Positions 1 through 10,419 of a DNA stretch of 64,000 bases are shown here, one piece after another. Below the pieces are notes generated by a model, which saw only the letters and a list, made by a program, of their open reading frames with translations, ran no database searches and was not told the DNA's origin. The DNA comes from Micrasema longulum (lineage: Eukaryota; Arthropoda; Insecta; Trichoptera; Brachycentridae), in contig JAGVSM010000914.1 in NCBI GenBank assembly GCA_022494885.1, positions 31,837 to 95,836 of the forward strand, read 5' to 3'. Made by a program: the position numbers and the translations under genes. Every line of letters begins with the position of its first letter. Position 1 is the stretch's first letter.

Positions 1-274
1 ACCCCGGTGCATGGGAGCAAAGCATGGACTTGGAAAAACAAAGAATTCGGCTGAATGCTGTCGAAATGCGATCTCTCAGGCGAATGTGTGGTGAAAATCT
101 ACGTACGATAGATGCACAAATGTCGAGATCCGTACATTATGTAAGGCTGAGATAAGCATTATCGACAAAATCAAGAAAGGAGCTCGGCGTCGGTTTGAAC
201 GTGAGGAGCGAATGGACAGCGAAAGAACGGCTGAAAATATTTACAATGCGAATGTTGATAGAGGCATGACCAAA
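1..274 (+). mobile_element. RTE-like LINE 3' fragment, part 1
   Basis: Translation gives broken versions of the C-terminal text of an RTE-like reverse transcriptase (MGAKHGLGKTKNSAECCRNA in a shifted frame). The same element is better preserved at 19759-20357. It is frameshifted and has a deletion near 260. It runs off the left edge and is interrupted at 275 by another insertion, resuming at 515. Confidence 0.75.
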
Positions 275-514
275 TGAATGTAAATATATTTAAAATTAAA
301 TGTAAAAAGTATATATGTGAAAAATATTAGGTAGTGTATAGTGAATATAATTAATGAAAATGTACATATGAAACAGTTAATATTATAAATTGGGATACTA
401 AGTGTATAATAGTGATAAATAATGTTAGAATAAGTATAGATGTAAATATTGTGTTGTAAATATATATTAGACTATGTTACATAGAACTAAATAAATAAAT
501 AAAAATAAAAAAAA
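275..514 (+). mobile_element. A-tailed insertion inside the RTE-like fragment
   Basis: About 240 AT-rich bases split the RTE-like copy exactly between GCATGACCAAA and TCCAACAAAT. These are contiguous in the copy at 20173-20190. The insert ends in AAATAAATAAATAAAAATAAAAAAAA-type sequence, as expected for a retroposed LINE 3' tail. No protein is recognisable in it. Confidence 0.6.
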
Positions 515-682
515 TCCAACAAATACTTTGAAATGGACATGTTGAAAGTGGGAATAATGGGCGCACATGCATGAGAAGATGTATGAATGTAGAGGAAGCA
601 TGATCTGTATGCAAAGATAGTGATGTGGCGTTCTATTTTCTCTGCCGGGGAAATGGCGAGATGGTTTTGTTTGTTTGTTTGT
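515..682 (+). mobile_element. RTE-like LINE 3' fragment, part 2
   Basis: Continues the copy from 1-274 and ends in the family's usual end, a GGTTTGTTTGTTTG stretch. It encodes degraded text like RRCMNVEEA. No intact frame remains. Confidence 0.75.
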
Positions 683-945
683 AAAAAAGACTAACTGTCT
701 ATGCCAGTTTACTGTGAATTCCAAGCGGCATGTTGCGCTTTATTACACTGCTTCACATTTACTGACGACAAGCTAAGTCCAATGGAACACAAGACGGGTG
801 TTTAGAGCTGCATCTAGTGTGTAATTATATTTCAATGTATAGGACGCGTCTATGTGTATTAATAGGCCGGTGGCCCAGACACAGAGATTAATATAGCCAT
901 ACTTAATGCAGCAATTTAAATATCCGTGAATTGAAACAATTGTAC

Positions 946-1168
946 CTTGTAAAGGAATAAAAAGCAACATGAAGACCACGCCAACAACTGCCGAGTAGCC
1001 GATCAGTTGCCACATCATGAAGGTGACGAGCAGAGTCTGCAGGGGGCCGATCCACAGGTAGTGTAGGAAGATTATGGCCACGTCGAATCGGTTCACATCG
1101 TTAGACAGAAGGTTCACCACTTGGCCCACTGTGGTCTCTCCCAGAGCAGTTTTTGATAGCTTTAACGC
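946..1168 (-). CDS. ABCC4-like: ABCC/MRP4-type ABC transporter, internal exon (partial gene)
   Basis: The exon has 223 nt: 74 codons in phase 0 plus one base, with acceptor TTTTAG and donor GTACAA. It encodes ALKLSKTALGETTVGQ, then VVNLLSNDVNRFD, then two hydrophobic helices (IIFLHYLWIGPLQTLLVTF and LIGYSAVVGVVFMLLFIPLQ). The G-x-V-V-N-L-x-S-N-D-V block is the conserved cytoplasmic coupling segment of the first transmembrane domain in MRP (ABCC) exporters, so this exon covers TM3-TM4. The gene continues left of the window; no next exon starting with two phase bases was seen in 1-945. Full-length family members have about 1300 residues with two ATPase domains, none visible here. The insect orthologue group includes the lethal(2)03659-type MRPs. 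Confidence 0.92.
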
Positions 1169-1194
1169 CTAAAATAAATAATAATATCAAAATT

Positions 1195-1640
1195 TTGTCA
1201 ATTTTTATAGCACTAGATTTCACAAACAAACAAGTATTTAATTTTATCCTGAAAATTGATTCTGTTGCGCAATTTAAAACTTCTGGAGGTAGAGCATTCC
1301 ACGCCAAAGGTCCGTCCGGCTATTGCAAAAGCCCTAATTCCAAATTCGGAACTCTGGCTGCATAAATGAGGTTGCATCAGCTTCCCTACAGTGGAACAGG
1401 AGGCCGAGCGGAGAATGAGGCGCCTATCTGCCAGCTCGTCCAAAACGCAGGTTCAAAGGTATTGAGGAGCCGTGTTATGCATCGCCTTGTACATTAACCA
1501 AGACAGCTTGTACTCGACCCATTCTGGAAAACGTAGCCAGTTAAGGCTTCGAATCAACGGTGTAATGTGATGGTACTTTTTGATCAAAGATCAACCTGGC
1601 AGCTGCCTATAGAATGGACTGCAATCGCTCTATTTTATAT
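1195..1640 (-). mobile_element. L2/CR1-like LINE C-terminal fragment
   Basis: Reverse-strand frames contain LQSIL.AAARLIFDQKVPSHYT, DELADRRLILRSASC and RAFAIAG. This is the C-terminal block of L2/CR1-like reverse transcriptases, with several stops and frameshifts. A closer-to-intact relative lies at 57435-57990. It sits in the intron just upstream of the ABCC exon at 946-1168. Confidence 0.75.
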
Positions 1641-1654
1641 TTAGGTAAGCCAGC

Positions 1655-1822
1655 ATGTATTTTTTTAAAGGAAAAAAGAGCAATCTTATGATTTACCATT
1701 TTCAACGAGTTGTAAATAACTATTAGAAAACGGAAATCTAGTTGCGGTAGAGTGAGGTTCGAACCTTGGACCTCTGATCCTTGAGTCCGCAACACTAGCC
1801 ACTGGACCACAACCCAATTCAT
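1655..1822 (-). repeat. tRNA-headed SINE, family B
   Basis: Read on the minus strand, it starts with a tRNA-like head: GGTTGTGGTCCAGTGGCTAG as A-box region and GGTTCGAACCTC as B-box. A body follows containing CCGTTTTCTAATAGTTATTT and CAACTCGTTGAAAATGG. Other copies are at 7505-7685, 28895-29040 and 29650-29860. It is not a functional tRNA because the cloverleaf does not close and the body follows. Confidence 0.75.
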
Positions 1823-1965
1823 GTTCCATATTCTATTGCAGTTATATGCAGGTAATAGAATGTGAATATTTCTTCTATGCCTGATACTGAGCCAGTGTAG
1901 TTGTGTGCGATATTCGGCTATATGGTCGAATGATGTAAAGTATCATATTCACATAGAATGTGCAT

Positions 1966-2640
1966 ACGAGGTTTGTTCGGAAAATAATGGGAACTTTTAA
2001 ATTTTACGGTGTTTAGAGAGCTCTATTCTCAAATTTAAAAAAGAAGTATGTTCGTATACACGCCCCTAAAGTATGCTAAAATTTTCAGATGTATTCATTG
2101 TTTACTTTGTCTGTGGCAGCCGCGAAGGTTAGACGTGTTCGGCGTGCTCGGCGATTTTCGTCTTGGCGATCCAAAATGCCTCCACTGGGACGATTGAGCC
2201 TTAGTTTTGACGTCATAACCGTAAACCCATGTTTCGTCACCTGTTATAACACGTTTCAGTAATTCTGCATCGTCGTTGACTTCATTCAGTGACACCCGAG
2301 CAACTTCCATTCGCCGCTGTTTTTGTTCGAAATTCAAAAATTTTGGAACAAATTTTTTGCCACACGTTTCACACCCAAAACATTTCGATGCATGAGCCAA
2401 TCGATATGCAAACATCATCAGCGACTTCTCTGATTGTGATTCGGCGATCGTTCATAACCATTTCATTCACTTTTTGTTGATGTGCTTGGGCGTCCGGGCC
2501 GTTCGTCATCTTCAACGTCTTCACGGCCATCTGAAAAATGCTTATACCACTCGTAAACTCTTGTTTTACTCATAGCAGACTCACCATAGGCCTCTGTTAA
2601 CATTTCACACACCTTGGTACACTTTATTTAATTTTTTACA
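1966..2640 (-). pseudogene. mariner transposase relic
   Basis: Minus-strand frames give MLTEAYGESAMSKTRVYEW, then GREDVEDDERPGRPST, NFEQKQRRMEVARVSLNEV and VITGDETWVYGYD. These are the paired helix-turn-helix linker and the first catalytic aspartate block (GDETW) of mariner transposases. The left end begins TACGAGGTTTGTTCGGAAAA, a typical mariner terminal repeat after a TA. The catalytic core is internally deleted after the GDETWVY block and stops interrupt the start, so it cannot encode active enzyme. Confidence 0.75.
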
Positions 2641-2644
2641 CAAA

Positions 2645-3335
2645 GTTTGATATTTTATTTATTTATAAATTTATTGCAAAAAAAAAATATACATACTTAA
2701 TAACAGGGAATCTATTTAAAACAATTAATGTAAAATGAAAACGGAGTGTTCTCTGTTTATGATAGTCTCCATCTAACAGGGCACAGCCTGTTTTAAGATG
2801 GAAATTTTCTATCTTTAGAGCATAAGTAGTCCTATACTAATAAAACAATAACATAAAAAAGAAAAACTAAAACTACTTAATTATAAATGCCCAGCTAATT
2901 AAATGTAAGAAATTAAAAACCGTTATTATACAAATATAAAGTATATATATGTGCCAAGAATACATGTTACGTAAACATAAATAATGTGGTATAATATATA
3001 ATAAAACAAATATAAATCAATGAAATACATAAAAATATAAATAATATGTGTACCAATTATATAAAGTACTACGTTTATTGATTTACATATATTTTTCAAA
3101 AAAATCTCTCGCTACACTATTTATATGTGCAGTTATTTTTATTTTAAAATTTGTTGTACATTTTGAGTCTTTTATATTTGGCAATAAATCATTAAATATT
3201 TTTGGAGCAATTACACTGTACTGCTTTTTACCAAAGGCGGTTGATACAAATGGGACAAATGGGACAAATGATACAAATGGGACAATACAGTAATTTGTTA
3301 ATTTGATATAAATTATTTGTTCCATTTTTTTTACA
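2645..3335 (-). mobile_element. LINE 3' end (C-terminus plus 3' UTR)
   Basis: The minus strand encodes FGKKQYSVIAPKIFNDLLP then KDSKCTTNFKIKITAHINSV, ending at a stop. This is the C-terminal tail of a Jockey-like LINE product, followed by about 400 nt of 3' UTR. A near-identical copy lies inverted at 22312-22845. A short GGGACAAAT run (3250-3290) is a small simple repeat at its 5' boundary. It is inserted between two inverted mariner pieces. Confidence 0.75.
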
Positions 3336-3440
3336 AATGAAAATCGTCGAACTCATAAAAACACGTCTAACCTTGGCGGCTGCCACATACTATTCAATGA
3401 AGACAGCTGAAAATTTTAGCATACTTTAGGGTCATGTATA
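3336..3440 (+). mobile_element. Inverted mariner-derived fragment
   Basis: The stretch holding GTCTAACCTTGGCGGCTGCC and AAAATTTTAGCATACTTTAG is the reverse complement of 2058-2135 (about 80 nt, few mismatches). With 1966-2640 it forms an inverted pair around the LINE end. It is too short to encode anything. Confidence 0.6.
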
Positions 3441-3504
3441 CCAACACGATAAAAAAACAATTGGACTCTCCAAACCGGCAAAATTTAAAAATTACGATTA
3501 TTTT

Positions 3505-3645
3505 CAGAACACACCTCGTAGGTGTTTCCTCACCTGCACTGCAGAACCTACATCTAGAAGTTTGGGAAAAGTTCATTCTAGCAAGGTGTTTGTTTAATCT
3601 GCAGTGCCCTGTAAGGGCTTTACTGTTAACCCTCACTTGTTAGTA
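3505..3645 (-). mobile_element. R1-like LINE C-terminal fragment (zinc knuckle)
   Basis: The minus strand reads RVNSKALTGHCRLNKHLARM then SQTSRCRFCSAGEETPTRCV. This is the CCHC-type C-terminal text of R1-like LINE proteins; the canonical form with HILCEC is seen at 59815-59990. It is broken after EETPT. Confidence 0.65.
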
Positions 3646-3720
3646 TAGTCAAATCAGTGTTTAATTTAAATATAAAGACACAGCATCATTTTTGTGAAGA
3701 AAAAACATTTAAACACGAAC

Positions 3721-3928
3721 CTTTCTATATATCAGGGAGCAGCACGCCACTCTGAATTTCATTCCCATGTGCAGAATGCCCATCATGTACGGATGGACGA
3801 TGAACACGTTAAACGCCGAGCAGGCGACCACGCCGGAGGCGTACATGTACGCTTCATCGCGGCTTATTTGCGTCTGATTCGGCGTGCTGTACGATATGAG
3901 GTAGCCGAGAAAGACGGGCTGGACCAAT
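3721..3928 (-). CDS. ABCC4-like: ABCC/MRP4-type ABC transporter, TM1-TM2 exon
   Basis: The exon has 208 nt: one base that completes an Arg codon from the previous exon, then 69 codons, ending on a codon boundary. The acceptor is TTCCAG and the donor GTTCGT. It encodes LVQPVFLGYLISYSTPNQTQ, then SRDEAYMYASGVVACSAFNV, then HMGMKFRVACCSLIYRK. The VQPxFLGxLI text and the MGMKxRVAxxSLIYRK text are conserved in MRP4-type TMD1. NQT in the short external loop is a candidate N-glycosylation site. Phase joins exactly to 6579-6723 upstream and 946-1168 downstream. Confidence 0.93.
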
Positions 3929-4072
3929 CTGGAACAAGGGAAAACTAGTAAACGCGAATACTTAACCACTTCTATTTTATCTTAGAAACATGCCGTACAA
4001 TAATTCAATTGGAGGTATACAAATTAAACTTAATTCTAATGGACCGGTGTAGCTTCCATATGGATGGTGTTA

Positions 4073-5004
4073 TGCAAAACCTCAGAGTAATAATGCGTAA
4101 CCTAGAGAGGAGCCCAAACGTAGGAAAACCATTCTATGACTATTTGGTATTAAGTTAGCTACAGTTCGCAGCAAAACAATAGGCCGTACTCAAGTCGAGA
4201 ATTGCCAAATGATTATTAATTTGCATTGTAATTACTTTTAAATATGTACCTGTGTATTTATCATTGCAGGGTTATTTCAATCTATTTTTCTATAATTCGC
4301 CTATATTTATTTTATAAAACTGAAAATACCTGTTTGTGTTTATTTTTTTATTCATTTTATTCACAATATATTTATGTTATATTTATTGAGACATAAATTC
4401 CAACTCCATTGAATCAAAGTCCTGAGTTGAATGCGATTTCAAGGTTAACGTTGCTATTTTTTAGTAAAATTTTAATCTACCTATACTCGATAAAAACTCA
4501 AACTTTATATGAATGCCTAGTGCGGCCCAGACATATTGCCCATAATCAACTGTCATTATCAACAGTAAACATACTTTAATTCACAAATTTATCCCCTAAA
4601 TTGAGAAAAAATAGTATCTGAAGTAAATATGTTGATATAAGAAAAGTTTTTAAGCAACATAATGCAAGTGTCGGGACAATAAATGCCGAAAATCAATGTA
4701 AATCATGGTAAAATATTCGGAATCAATTACCTGTGAAATCTGACTCCTTAACAACTTTGACGCTCCTACTGCTGCAACCAAACATACTGCAATTCACCAT
4801 AGTCGATTTTTATTTATTATAATGTAAATATCCAAGATATTTACAAACAAAGCCAAGCACAGCTACAAAATGGCCAATGTTGTCAAATAAAACAAAATGG
4901 CCACGAATTGGTTGCTAACCAACAAACCAACATCGCTTGCGTTCTATGAGACATAGTGATAGGGCTTCTCTCTAGGTTACGCATTATTACTCTGAGTGCA
5001 AAAC
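4073..5004. mobile_element. hAT-like non-autonomous DNA transposon with 8-bp target duplication
   Basis: Perfect 8-bp direct repeats TGCAAAAC (4073-4080 and 4997-5004) flank a 916-bp unit. Its ends are inverted repeats of about 34 bp: CTCAGAGTAATAATGCGTAA... at 4081-4115 and its near-perfect complement at 4962-4996. An 8-bp duplication is typical of hAT (also P and Merlin) elements. No transposase text is seen inside, so it is a deleted, non-autonomous copy in an ABCC intron. Confidence 0.8.
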
Positions 5005-5082
5005 ACATTAAACCACACCAACCTCAAACTGAGATAATAGAGAAATATAACATTCAATTTTACTCTTTGAAATTAATAATTT

Positions 5083-5330
5083 GCCGGCCTCGTGATGTAA
5101 TGGTCAGCTCGTTTGTCTACCATGCAAGAGGTCTCGGGTTCGATTCCCGACATGATTGTCGGTGAAACGGTGTTTTCACGCTATAATATTTCATAGTCCG
5201 TAGAGTGGTAACTGAAGTGTAAGATTGATAATTTTACTGTAGCGAAAAATGATAAGGATACGCTGCGATTGGTGTACCAATGCAGTGCCCTATGCACCAT
5301 TAGGTGCAGAAATGGAATGATGATGATGAA
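5083..5330 (+). repeat. tRNA-headed SINE, family A
   Basis: The head CCTCGTGATGTAATGGTCAG and GGTCTCGGGTTCGATTCCCG resemble the A and B boxes of a tRNA-type pol III promoter. The body contains GGTGTTTTCACGCTATAATA, GCTGCGATTGGTGTACCAAT and a GATGATGATG tail. Other copies are near 15956, 19480, 23713, 23976 (inverted), 33660, 51403, 52150 and 60197. Confidence 0.8.
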
Positions 5331-5689
5331 ATTAATAAGGGTCTATGAAATACTGTGGGTAAAAAAAATAAAAAATATTTTTTAATTTGTAATTTTTAAT
5401 TCCCGCGAAAACGGTTCATTGCATCGGCCACGCCCCTAAGACTTTACCATTCGGTTCAATTTTGAACTTTGTGATTTTTTTAAATTTTAACAGAACATCG
5501 TCACGAATCTTGACGTCACAATTGTCAAGGTCAAACATGTCGCGTTTCTGAAAAAACATATTTTTTAATAATTTTATTTTCAAAATTTTATGTGAACACA
5601 TATCTCTACAATATTCACGTGAATTTTGAAAATAAAATTAATTGGTCTACGTCCATTTCACATATTTTTATCGGTATTCGTAGTACGTG
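5331..5689. other. AT-rich intronic stretch, nothing recognised
   Basis: Intron of the ABCC gene. No protein text or RNA gene is seen. A short imperfect inverted pair (AATTTTGAAAATAAAATTA around 5585 and 5625) is visible but has no clear meaning. Confidence 0.5.
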
Positions 5690-6540
5690 ATGTTTCCCTA
5701 TTGCCTCAGGCCGTATGTTCAGGGTCTTTCATTAAGAGCTTCCTATCTTGAAATTGAAATAAAACAAAGCGTGTGTAAGATATCAAAATTTTTGTTTTTC
5801 TTATTAAAAAAATATGGACCGATGACGCCGCCAGCCCAAAATCCACACCAAACAGTGACTTTTTCAGGATACATTATACGTTTTTGGATCTCATGTGGTT
5901 TGGTATTGTCCCAAATTCGACAATTTTGTTTGTTGACGCATCCATCCATCCAGAAATGGGCCTCATCGCTGTAGATGATTTTTTGATGAAAATTGGGGTC
6001 AGTTTCTAACTGCTCCAGAGCCCATTCAGCGAACAGACGTCATTGTCTATGGTCGTTTACCTTCAGCTCCTGGATTATTTAAATTTTGTACGGGTGCAGG
6101 CTCAAGTCGCGACACAAAATTCGCCAAGTTGTGGTCTGCGAAAGGCCGAGTTCTTGTGATTGCCTCGGATTCTCCAGCACACTCTTACGGACAGCGGTGA
6201 TTTTTTTGGCAAATCTTGCGTTTCGTTGACTAACGGATGTTGGCTGATTGATTACTGAACCAGTAGACTCAAATTTATCTACCAAACTGCGAATAGTCCT
6301 CTCGGTAGGACGCCTATGGCGACCGTAAAATGGGTGAAGCGCGCGGAACGTTGCCCGAACAGAACACCCATTTTGATAAAACAATTTTATCATTTGGACG
6401 TGTTGTTGAACGCTATATCGCTATATTCATGGTGATTTGGCAAAACAGGCTGAACAAATGAAAACCAATTTGATTGATGTCGCTTCAACAAAATGGCCGC
6501 TATCAACTGTCAAAGTTCGGAAGTCTCTATTGGAAGACCC
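5690..6540 (-). pseudogene. Tc1/mariner-superfamily transposase relic (C-terminus missing)
   Basis: Minus-strand frames give MIKLFYQNGCSVRATFRALH, RRPTERTIRSLVDKFESTGS and GLSQTTTWRILCRDLSLHPY (N-terminal HTH). After a stop and frameshift come FAEWALEQLETDPNFHQKII, YSDEAHFWMDGCVNKQNCRI and VTVWCGFWAGGVIGPYFF (first catalytic Asp and central strand). The second Asp and the Glu/Asp block are absent. A cousin that keeps those C-terminal blocks lies at 42002-43157. Intronic to the ABCC gene. Confidence 0.8.
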
Positions 6541-6578
6541 TATATAATAACGCTCTAAAGGGATCTCTCATTATTCAC

Positions 6579-6723
6579 CTGAGAAAGCATTCCATGAAGA
6601 GAAGAACCAGCCCGAACATACAGCATTGGAATCCGTAGCACCGGAGAATAACTCTTAGAAGACTAGGAGACTTTTTTTTCATCTCTTCATCCCATAACTT
6701 CTCGAATTTGTCCCCCAATAGAT
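6579..6723 (-). CDS. ABCC4-like: ABCC/MRP4-type ABC transporter, N-terminal exon before TM1
   Basis: The exon has 145 nt: two bases, 47 codons and two bases. The acceptor is TTGCAG and the donor GTGAAT. It encodes LLGDKFEKLWDEEMKKKSPS then LLRVILRCYGFQCCMFGLVL and LFMECFL. The pattern LG-D-x-L-x-x-x-W-x-x-E followed by a basic patch and PSLxRxIxxCYG is the hallmark of ABCC4 N-termini just before TM1, and the hydrophobic tail starts TM1. The joined phases give Asn at the 8510 junction and Arg at the 3928 junction. Confidence 0.93.
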
Positions 6724-6769
6724 CTGCAAAAAACAAAGAAATACAATGCCATCTATATCCATCCATCCT

Positions 6770-7500
6770 TTTTTATATTATTTAGTAACTCTAGAAATGA
6801 TTGATTAGGTCTGTCCTCCTCTGCCCTTTTCCACACATATATTTACAAATAATTTTAATTACAAAAATACACTTTAAAAAATACATCTAAATATTAAAAT
6901 TAAGCTATAACATAAATTGGGAAAAATGCCCACAAAGACTTCAACGTCTGAGCGTGGGCCATTCCTTTTTCCATTCATCATTCATTCATTTTTTGCTGTT
7001 AGATTGCTCCTAACACCAAAAAATAAATTGTAAGGCTCAAAAGGGTGAAATTTCAGAGTGTCCGAGATTCTAATAATTCAAAAGAGGCCCGCAGGGCCGA
7101 TAAAGAGAGGCCCCAAGGGCCGAATTCCCTAGCATGTAACAGTCGGCGATAACCATTAGTATTAAGAATAGTGAGTTAAATTCGGGAGTGAGACGAATGC
7201 TCAAAGTATGGCTAATGGATTTTTTTTTTGGATGAATGATAGTTTTTAATCTTAAATAATGTAATAAAATGTAATATAATATATGAGAGCCTGCTGACGA
7301 GTTGTATGCTTACAATTCAGTAGGACTTTAATTTTAAAACTATTACGCAAAAAAAAATGAAAAAATAAAATAGTACGCAACTGCCGATTTAAACTCAATT
7401 ACGCTGTGTTGTGTCGTTTCCAAGTGTCGGAATATCGCCGGGATTGAAAGGGAATAGGGTGGGATCACATTTAATAGAATTCACAAATATTTTTATTTTT
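6770..7500. other. Intron with unclassified repeat-like sequence
   Basis: No convincing coding text. It contains a poly-T-rich start, CATTCATTCATT simple sequence near 6975, and two neighbouring GGCC-rich motifs (7088-7122, AGGCCCGCAGGGCCG and AGGCCCCAAGGGCCG). The second half is AT-rich. It may be the 3' end of a LINE on the minus strand, but I cannot identify it. Confidence 0.4.
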
Positions 7501-7504
7501 TTTA

Positions 7505-7685
7505 AAGAAATATTAGCGCTCTTATAATTTGCCCAAATATTTCAATTTTGGCGGCCACTTTCAACGAGTTGTAAATAACTCACTATTAGAAAATGGAAAT
7601 CAAGTTGGGGTAGACTGGGGCTCGAACCTCGGACCTCTGATCCGTGAGTCCACAACGCTAGCCACGGGACCACAACCCGACTCAA
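7505..7685 (-). repeat. tRNA-headed SINE, family B
   Basis: The minus strand shows the tRNA-like head GGTTGTGGTCCCGTGGCTAG and B box GGTTCGAGCCCC. The family body AACTTGATTTCCATTTTCTA and the CAACTCGTTGAAAGTGG segment follow. This is the best preserved copy of the family in the window. Confidence 0.78.
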
Positions 7686-7865
7686 GATTTAAGAATTCGA
7701 GTATTATGCCGTCTGTCAGATCTTGAAATAAAACAAGACGGACATTTTGTTGGTATTGCCAGGGTAATCGAAGTTTTTGCCCGGCTTTCTATTAACAAGC
7801 CTTAGTATAACATTAAACTGTATTAATTCAACTTAATTACTAAACGATAATTTAATGTTTTTTTT

Positions 7866-8298
7866 ACGTTGCCTAGTAAGTGAATTGGTTCAGCCGGATA
7901 GAGTTAATTTTTTATTTTTATTTTGTTAATCTTTGTTTTTAATTTTTGTATAAAATTGTAAGATTCAATATGTCCATTTATTTATAATTTTCTCAAACTG
8001 AACGGTTTGGGTAGGTAGGAAGAAATTGCCTTAAGGCAATATGCCCGCCCTTATATGTATATATATTGTATATGTATATAAAGTGTCAAATAAATAAATA
8101 AATCTCATCCACATGATAAAGGTTTCAGCCTTTTAACTTCACAAAAGTCAACAGATGGAAGAGTTGAGGAAATGTGGATGTTTAAACATAAGCAAATGGT
8201 GAATGTTACACAGTGTGCAAAGTGGCCACTGAAACCAGCCAATAACAGGTCATAAGCCCTGAAAATACCTAGACTTCCATATTCCCTTCTCAAATTAA
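7866..8298 (-). repeat. PAL palindromic-family copy split by a LINE 3' tail
   Basis: 7866-7902 (GTTGCCTAGTAAGTGAATTG...CAGCCGGAT) and 8104-8298 (TCATCCACATGATAAAGG...) are consecutive parts of the PAL loop and one arm, as seen uninterrupted at 50033-50668. The material between (7903-8103), ending AAATAAATAAATAAAT, is an inserted LINE 3' end. Confidence 0.65.
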
Positions 8299-8509
8299 AA
8301 AAAAAATGTACACAAGACTATGCCGGAACAAACTAAAGGTCGCAGGTCACGCAGCCGAGTACAGCCGAACGTAATCTGACACATCCCGACCCCAGGTTTT
8401 GGCTGAGCCGAAGTTCCGACCAGTTTCTGGCTGAAACTGAAACTTCGGTCGATCACTATGTGTAACGCTCACAAAGTCTCGGTTGAAATACAACAAGCTA
8501 TTTCCTTAC

Positions 8510-8595
8510 TTGATTTGTGATCTTTGAGTGGCTGGTACAGATCTGACACTTCCAAATCTCTTTTGTGTCCGGTCCAAAATAATTGTGAGGTCCAT
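8510..8595 (-). CDS. ABCC4-like: ABCC/MRP4-type ABC transporter, first located coding exon
   Basis: The exon has 86 nt: one base, 28 codons and one base. The acceptor is TTTCTAG and the donor GTAAGG. It encodes WTSQLFWTGHKRDLEVSDLY then QPLKDHKS. This matches the MRP4 N-terminal signature (F/W-x-x-LF-x-x-G-x-K-R-x-L-x-x-x-D-L-Y) that precedes TM1. One base is borrowed from an upstream exon, so at least one more coding exon carrying the start codon must lie at higher coordinates. It was not identified. Confidence 0.9.
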
Positions 8596-8683
8596 CTAGA
8601 AAGAAATATATATTTCAAATATCAGTTTATTATTGTTGGAAGTTGGAATTTGTGGAATATTAGTTAGCTATTTTTATAGATGT

Positions 8684-9366
8684 TGTCACAGATTGGTTTG
8701 AGGTCACCACCGGAGTTCGCCAAGGTTGCGTCCTTGCACCGTTCCTTTTTATAATCCTTATGGACTTCATCCTTAGAAAGTCGATGCCACTGGATCGAGG
8801 AATATCCATCTCCATCTCCATCTCCCTCTCCCCAAAAACTATACAACCTAGAGTATGCCGATGATGCGGTTATAATTGACGATTCACTCGAGAGTGGCTC
8901 GATGATTTGGGAGCCACATGAACTGAAGTACTCTCTTATGATAGAGAAAATCCAAAAGAAGTTTCTGAGATATCTCTACATGAGAGAGTGCGGATATTAT
9001 CCTTGGCTCTACCCGACCGAGTTTCTCCAGGGTATGCTCAGCTACAACAGTTTGGAGACTAGAAGGAATGTGTATTGGACTACACATTTTTATCGATTGT
9101 TGCGCGGCATGGTCGATAATACTGAGATTATGATGAGCATTGGTTTGTATGTTCCTGATAATTACCTAAGACAGCGTCAGCATAGATTGTTTAATATTCC
9201 GATATGCAGGAGCACCCTGCCCGTTGCAAGGGCTACCGCTATGCGAAACAACACCGTTCTGGATGTTGATCTGTTCCGTGTATCTGAAGGGGTTTTCCGG
9301 AGCAGGATTCTCCTACTACATTACAAGAGACTCTTTCATATATATTTTTTAAATATGTGCGTCTAA
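8684..9366 (+). mobile_element. LINE reverse transcriptase fragment
   Basis: Frames give VTDWFEVTTGVRQGCVLAPF then LFIILMDFILRK (RT block 4/5) and, after a frameshift, LEYADDAVI (catalytic YADD). A 150-codon C-terminal block follows: IEKIQKKFLRYLYMRECGYY, PTEFLQGMLSYNSLETRR, and so on. A TCCATC microsatellite expansion (8797-8830) sits where the frame is lost. The endonuclease and N-terminal parts are missing. Confidence 0.8.
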
Positions 9367-9389
9367 AATTGAAATGAATTTTCATTTGA

Positions 9390-9600
9390 CAGGCGCCGTG
9401 GCGCAGTTCGTTCGTTCGAATGCCAACTGTGAAACTGAAAACTGTGAAACAGTTGCAAGAAAAAAATCCAACCAAGATTTTTTTCTCAATTGGTCTGGGT
9501 GTTGTGGTGTATTTTTCGTTACCTCCTTCCATATCCCCTCTATTCACCTGCTGACAAGCCTCTAAATAGAGGCCTAGCGGGTTATTCTTTAAAAATAAAA
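9390..9600 (+). repeat. Possible tRNA-like SINE (family D)
   Basis: AGGCGCCGTGGCGCAGTTCG followed by TTCGTTCGAATGCC resembles A- and B-box sequences of a tRNA promoter. A body of about 150 nt with no coding text follows, ending in an A-rich run. Only one copy is seen, so the assignment is tentative. Confidence 0.35.
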
Positions 9601-10415
9601 TTAAAATCCCTTTTCTCTTATGTCACTCAAATTACATACATTAATATTATTATTATAAATCAAATTTCTCTTTTGAAATTTGTATTACTACTAAAATCGC
9701 TTTAATGAAATTTTATCGACTTTTCTTGGTTTAAAATCTTCTCCTTATATTGCTTTTACAAATTTTAAAGATTACTTGCTATACTTGTTATTCCTTCTTT
9801 ATTTTTTATTTTTTCTCTGCTGCATTGGCATGTTTTTATACTTTTAAACTATTTTTAATTACTTATATTATATATGTAAATAAAATCAATATATTGCTGC
9901 TCTTACTATAATGTGTCATTAATTTTGAATTTATTGTCTTAAAGATTCTTCTCATTGTTTCTTTGAATCCCTTAAAATAAATATGTGTATATTTATGTTT
10001 TTCCTTTTTTTTAAAAAATGTTATTACTATTACTATTTTATTTTATTTTTACATCAGAGCCTGTTTTTCATTCTTTATTTCAATTCTTAATTTTTAATTA
10101 CTCTTACAAATTGTCTTCATTTTTAATATTATTTCCATTTGTAAATACTCACTACAAACTACAAACTTTAAAATATTTTTTTTTCACTTAAATTTTAATT
10201 TTTAAACAATTTTCATTTACGTTTTTCTTTTTCCTTCTCTTTTTTATACTTTCATAATTAACCTTACATATAATTGCTTTATAATATGGAAACTTCACTG
10301 GTTTATTAGAATTAAGTCTAATTGTGTAAAATATTAAACTTTGTAACTGTACTGTATGTTTCCTAAATAAAAGAAAAAAAAAGAAAAAAAACGGAAAAAA
10401 AATCACTTCCTTGGC
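9601..10415. other. Very AT-rich, pyrimidine-biased stretch
   Basis: Mostly T-rich runs with TTATTTTTT motifs. No coding text. It is likely LINE 3' UTR debris, ending in an A-rich run at 10370-10400. Confidence 0.4.
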
Positions 10416-10419
10416 GAAT

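Noticed and set aside
8105..8293. Small open frames recurring at 8105, 42627, 50348 and 63000, as a conserved protein family
   Set aside because: They are translations of the non-coding PAL repeat (REYGSLGIYRAYDLSLAGLS) and are broken differently in each copy.
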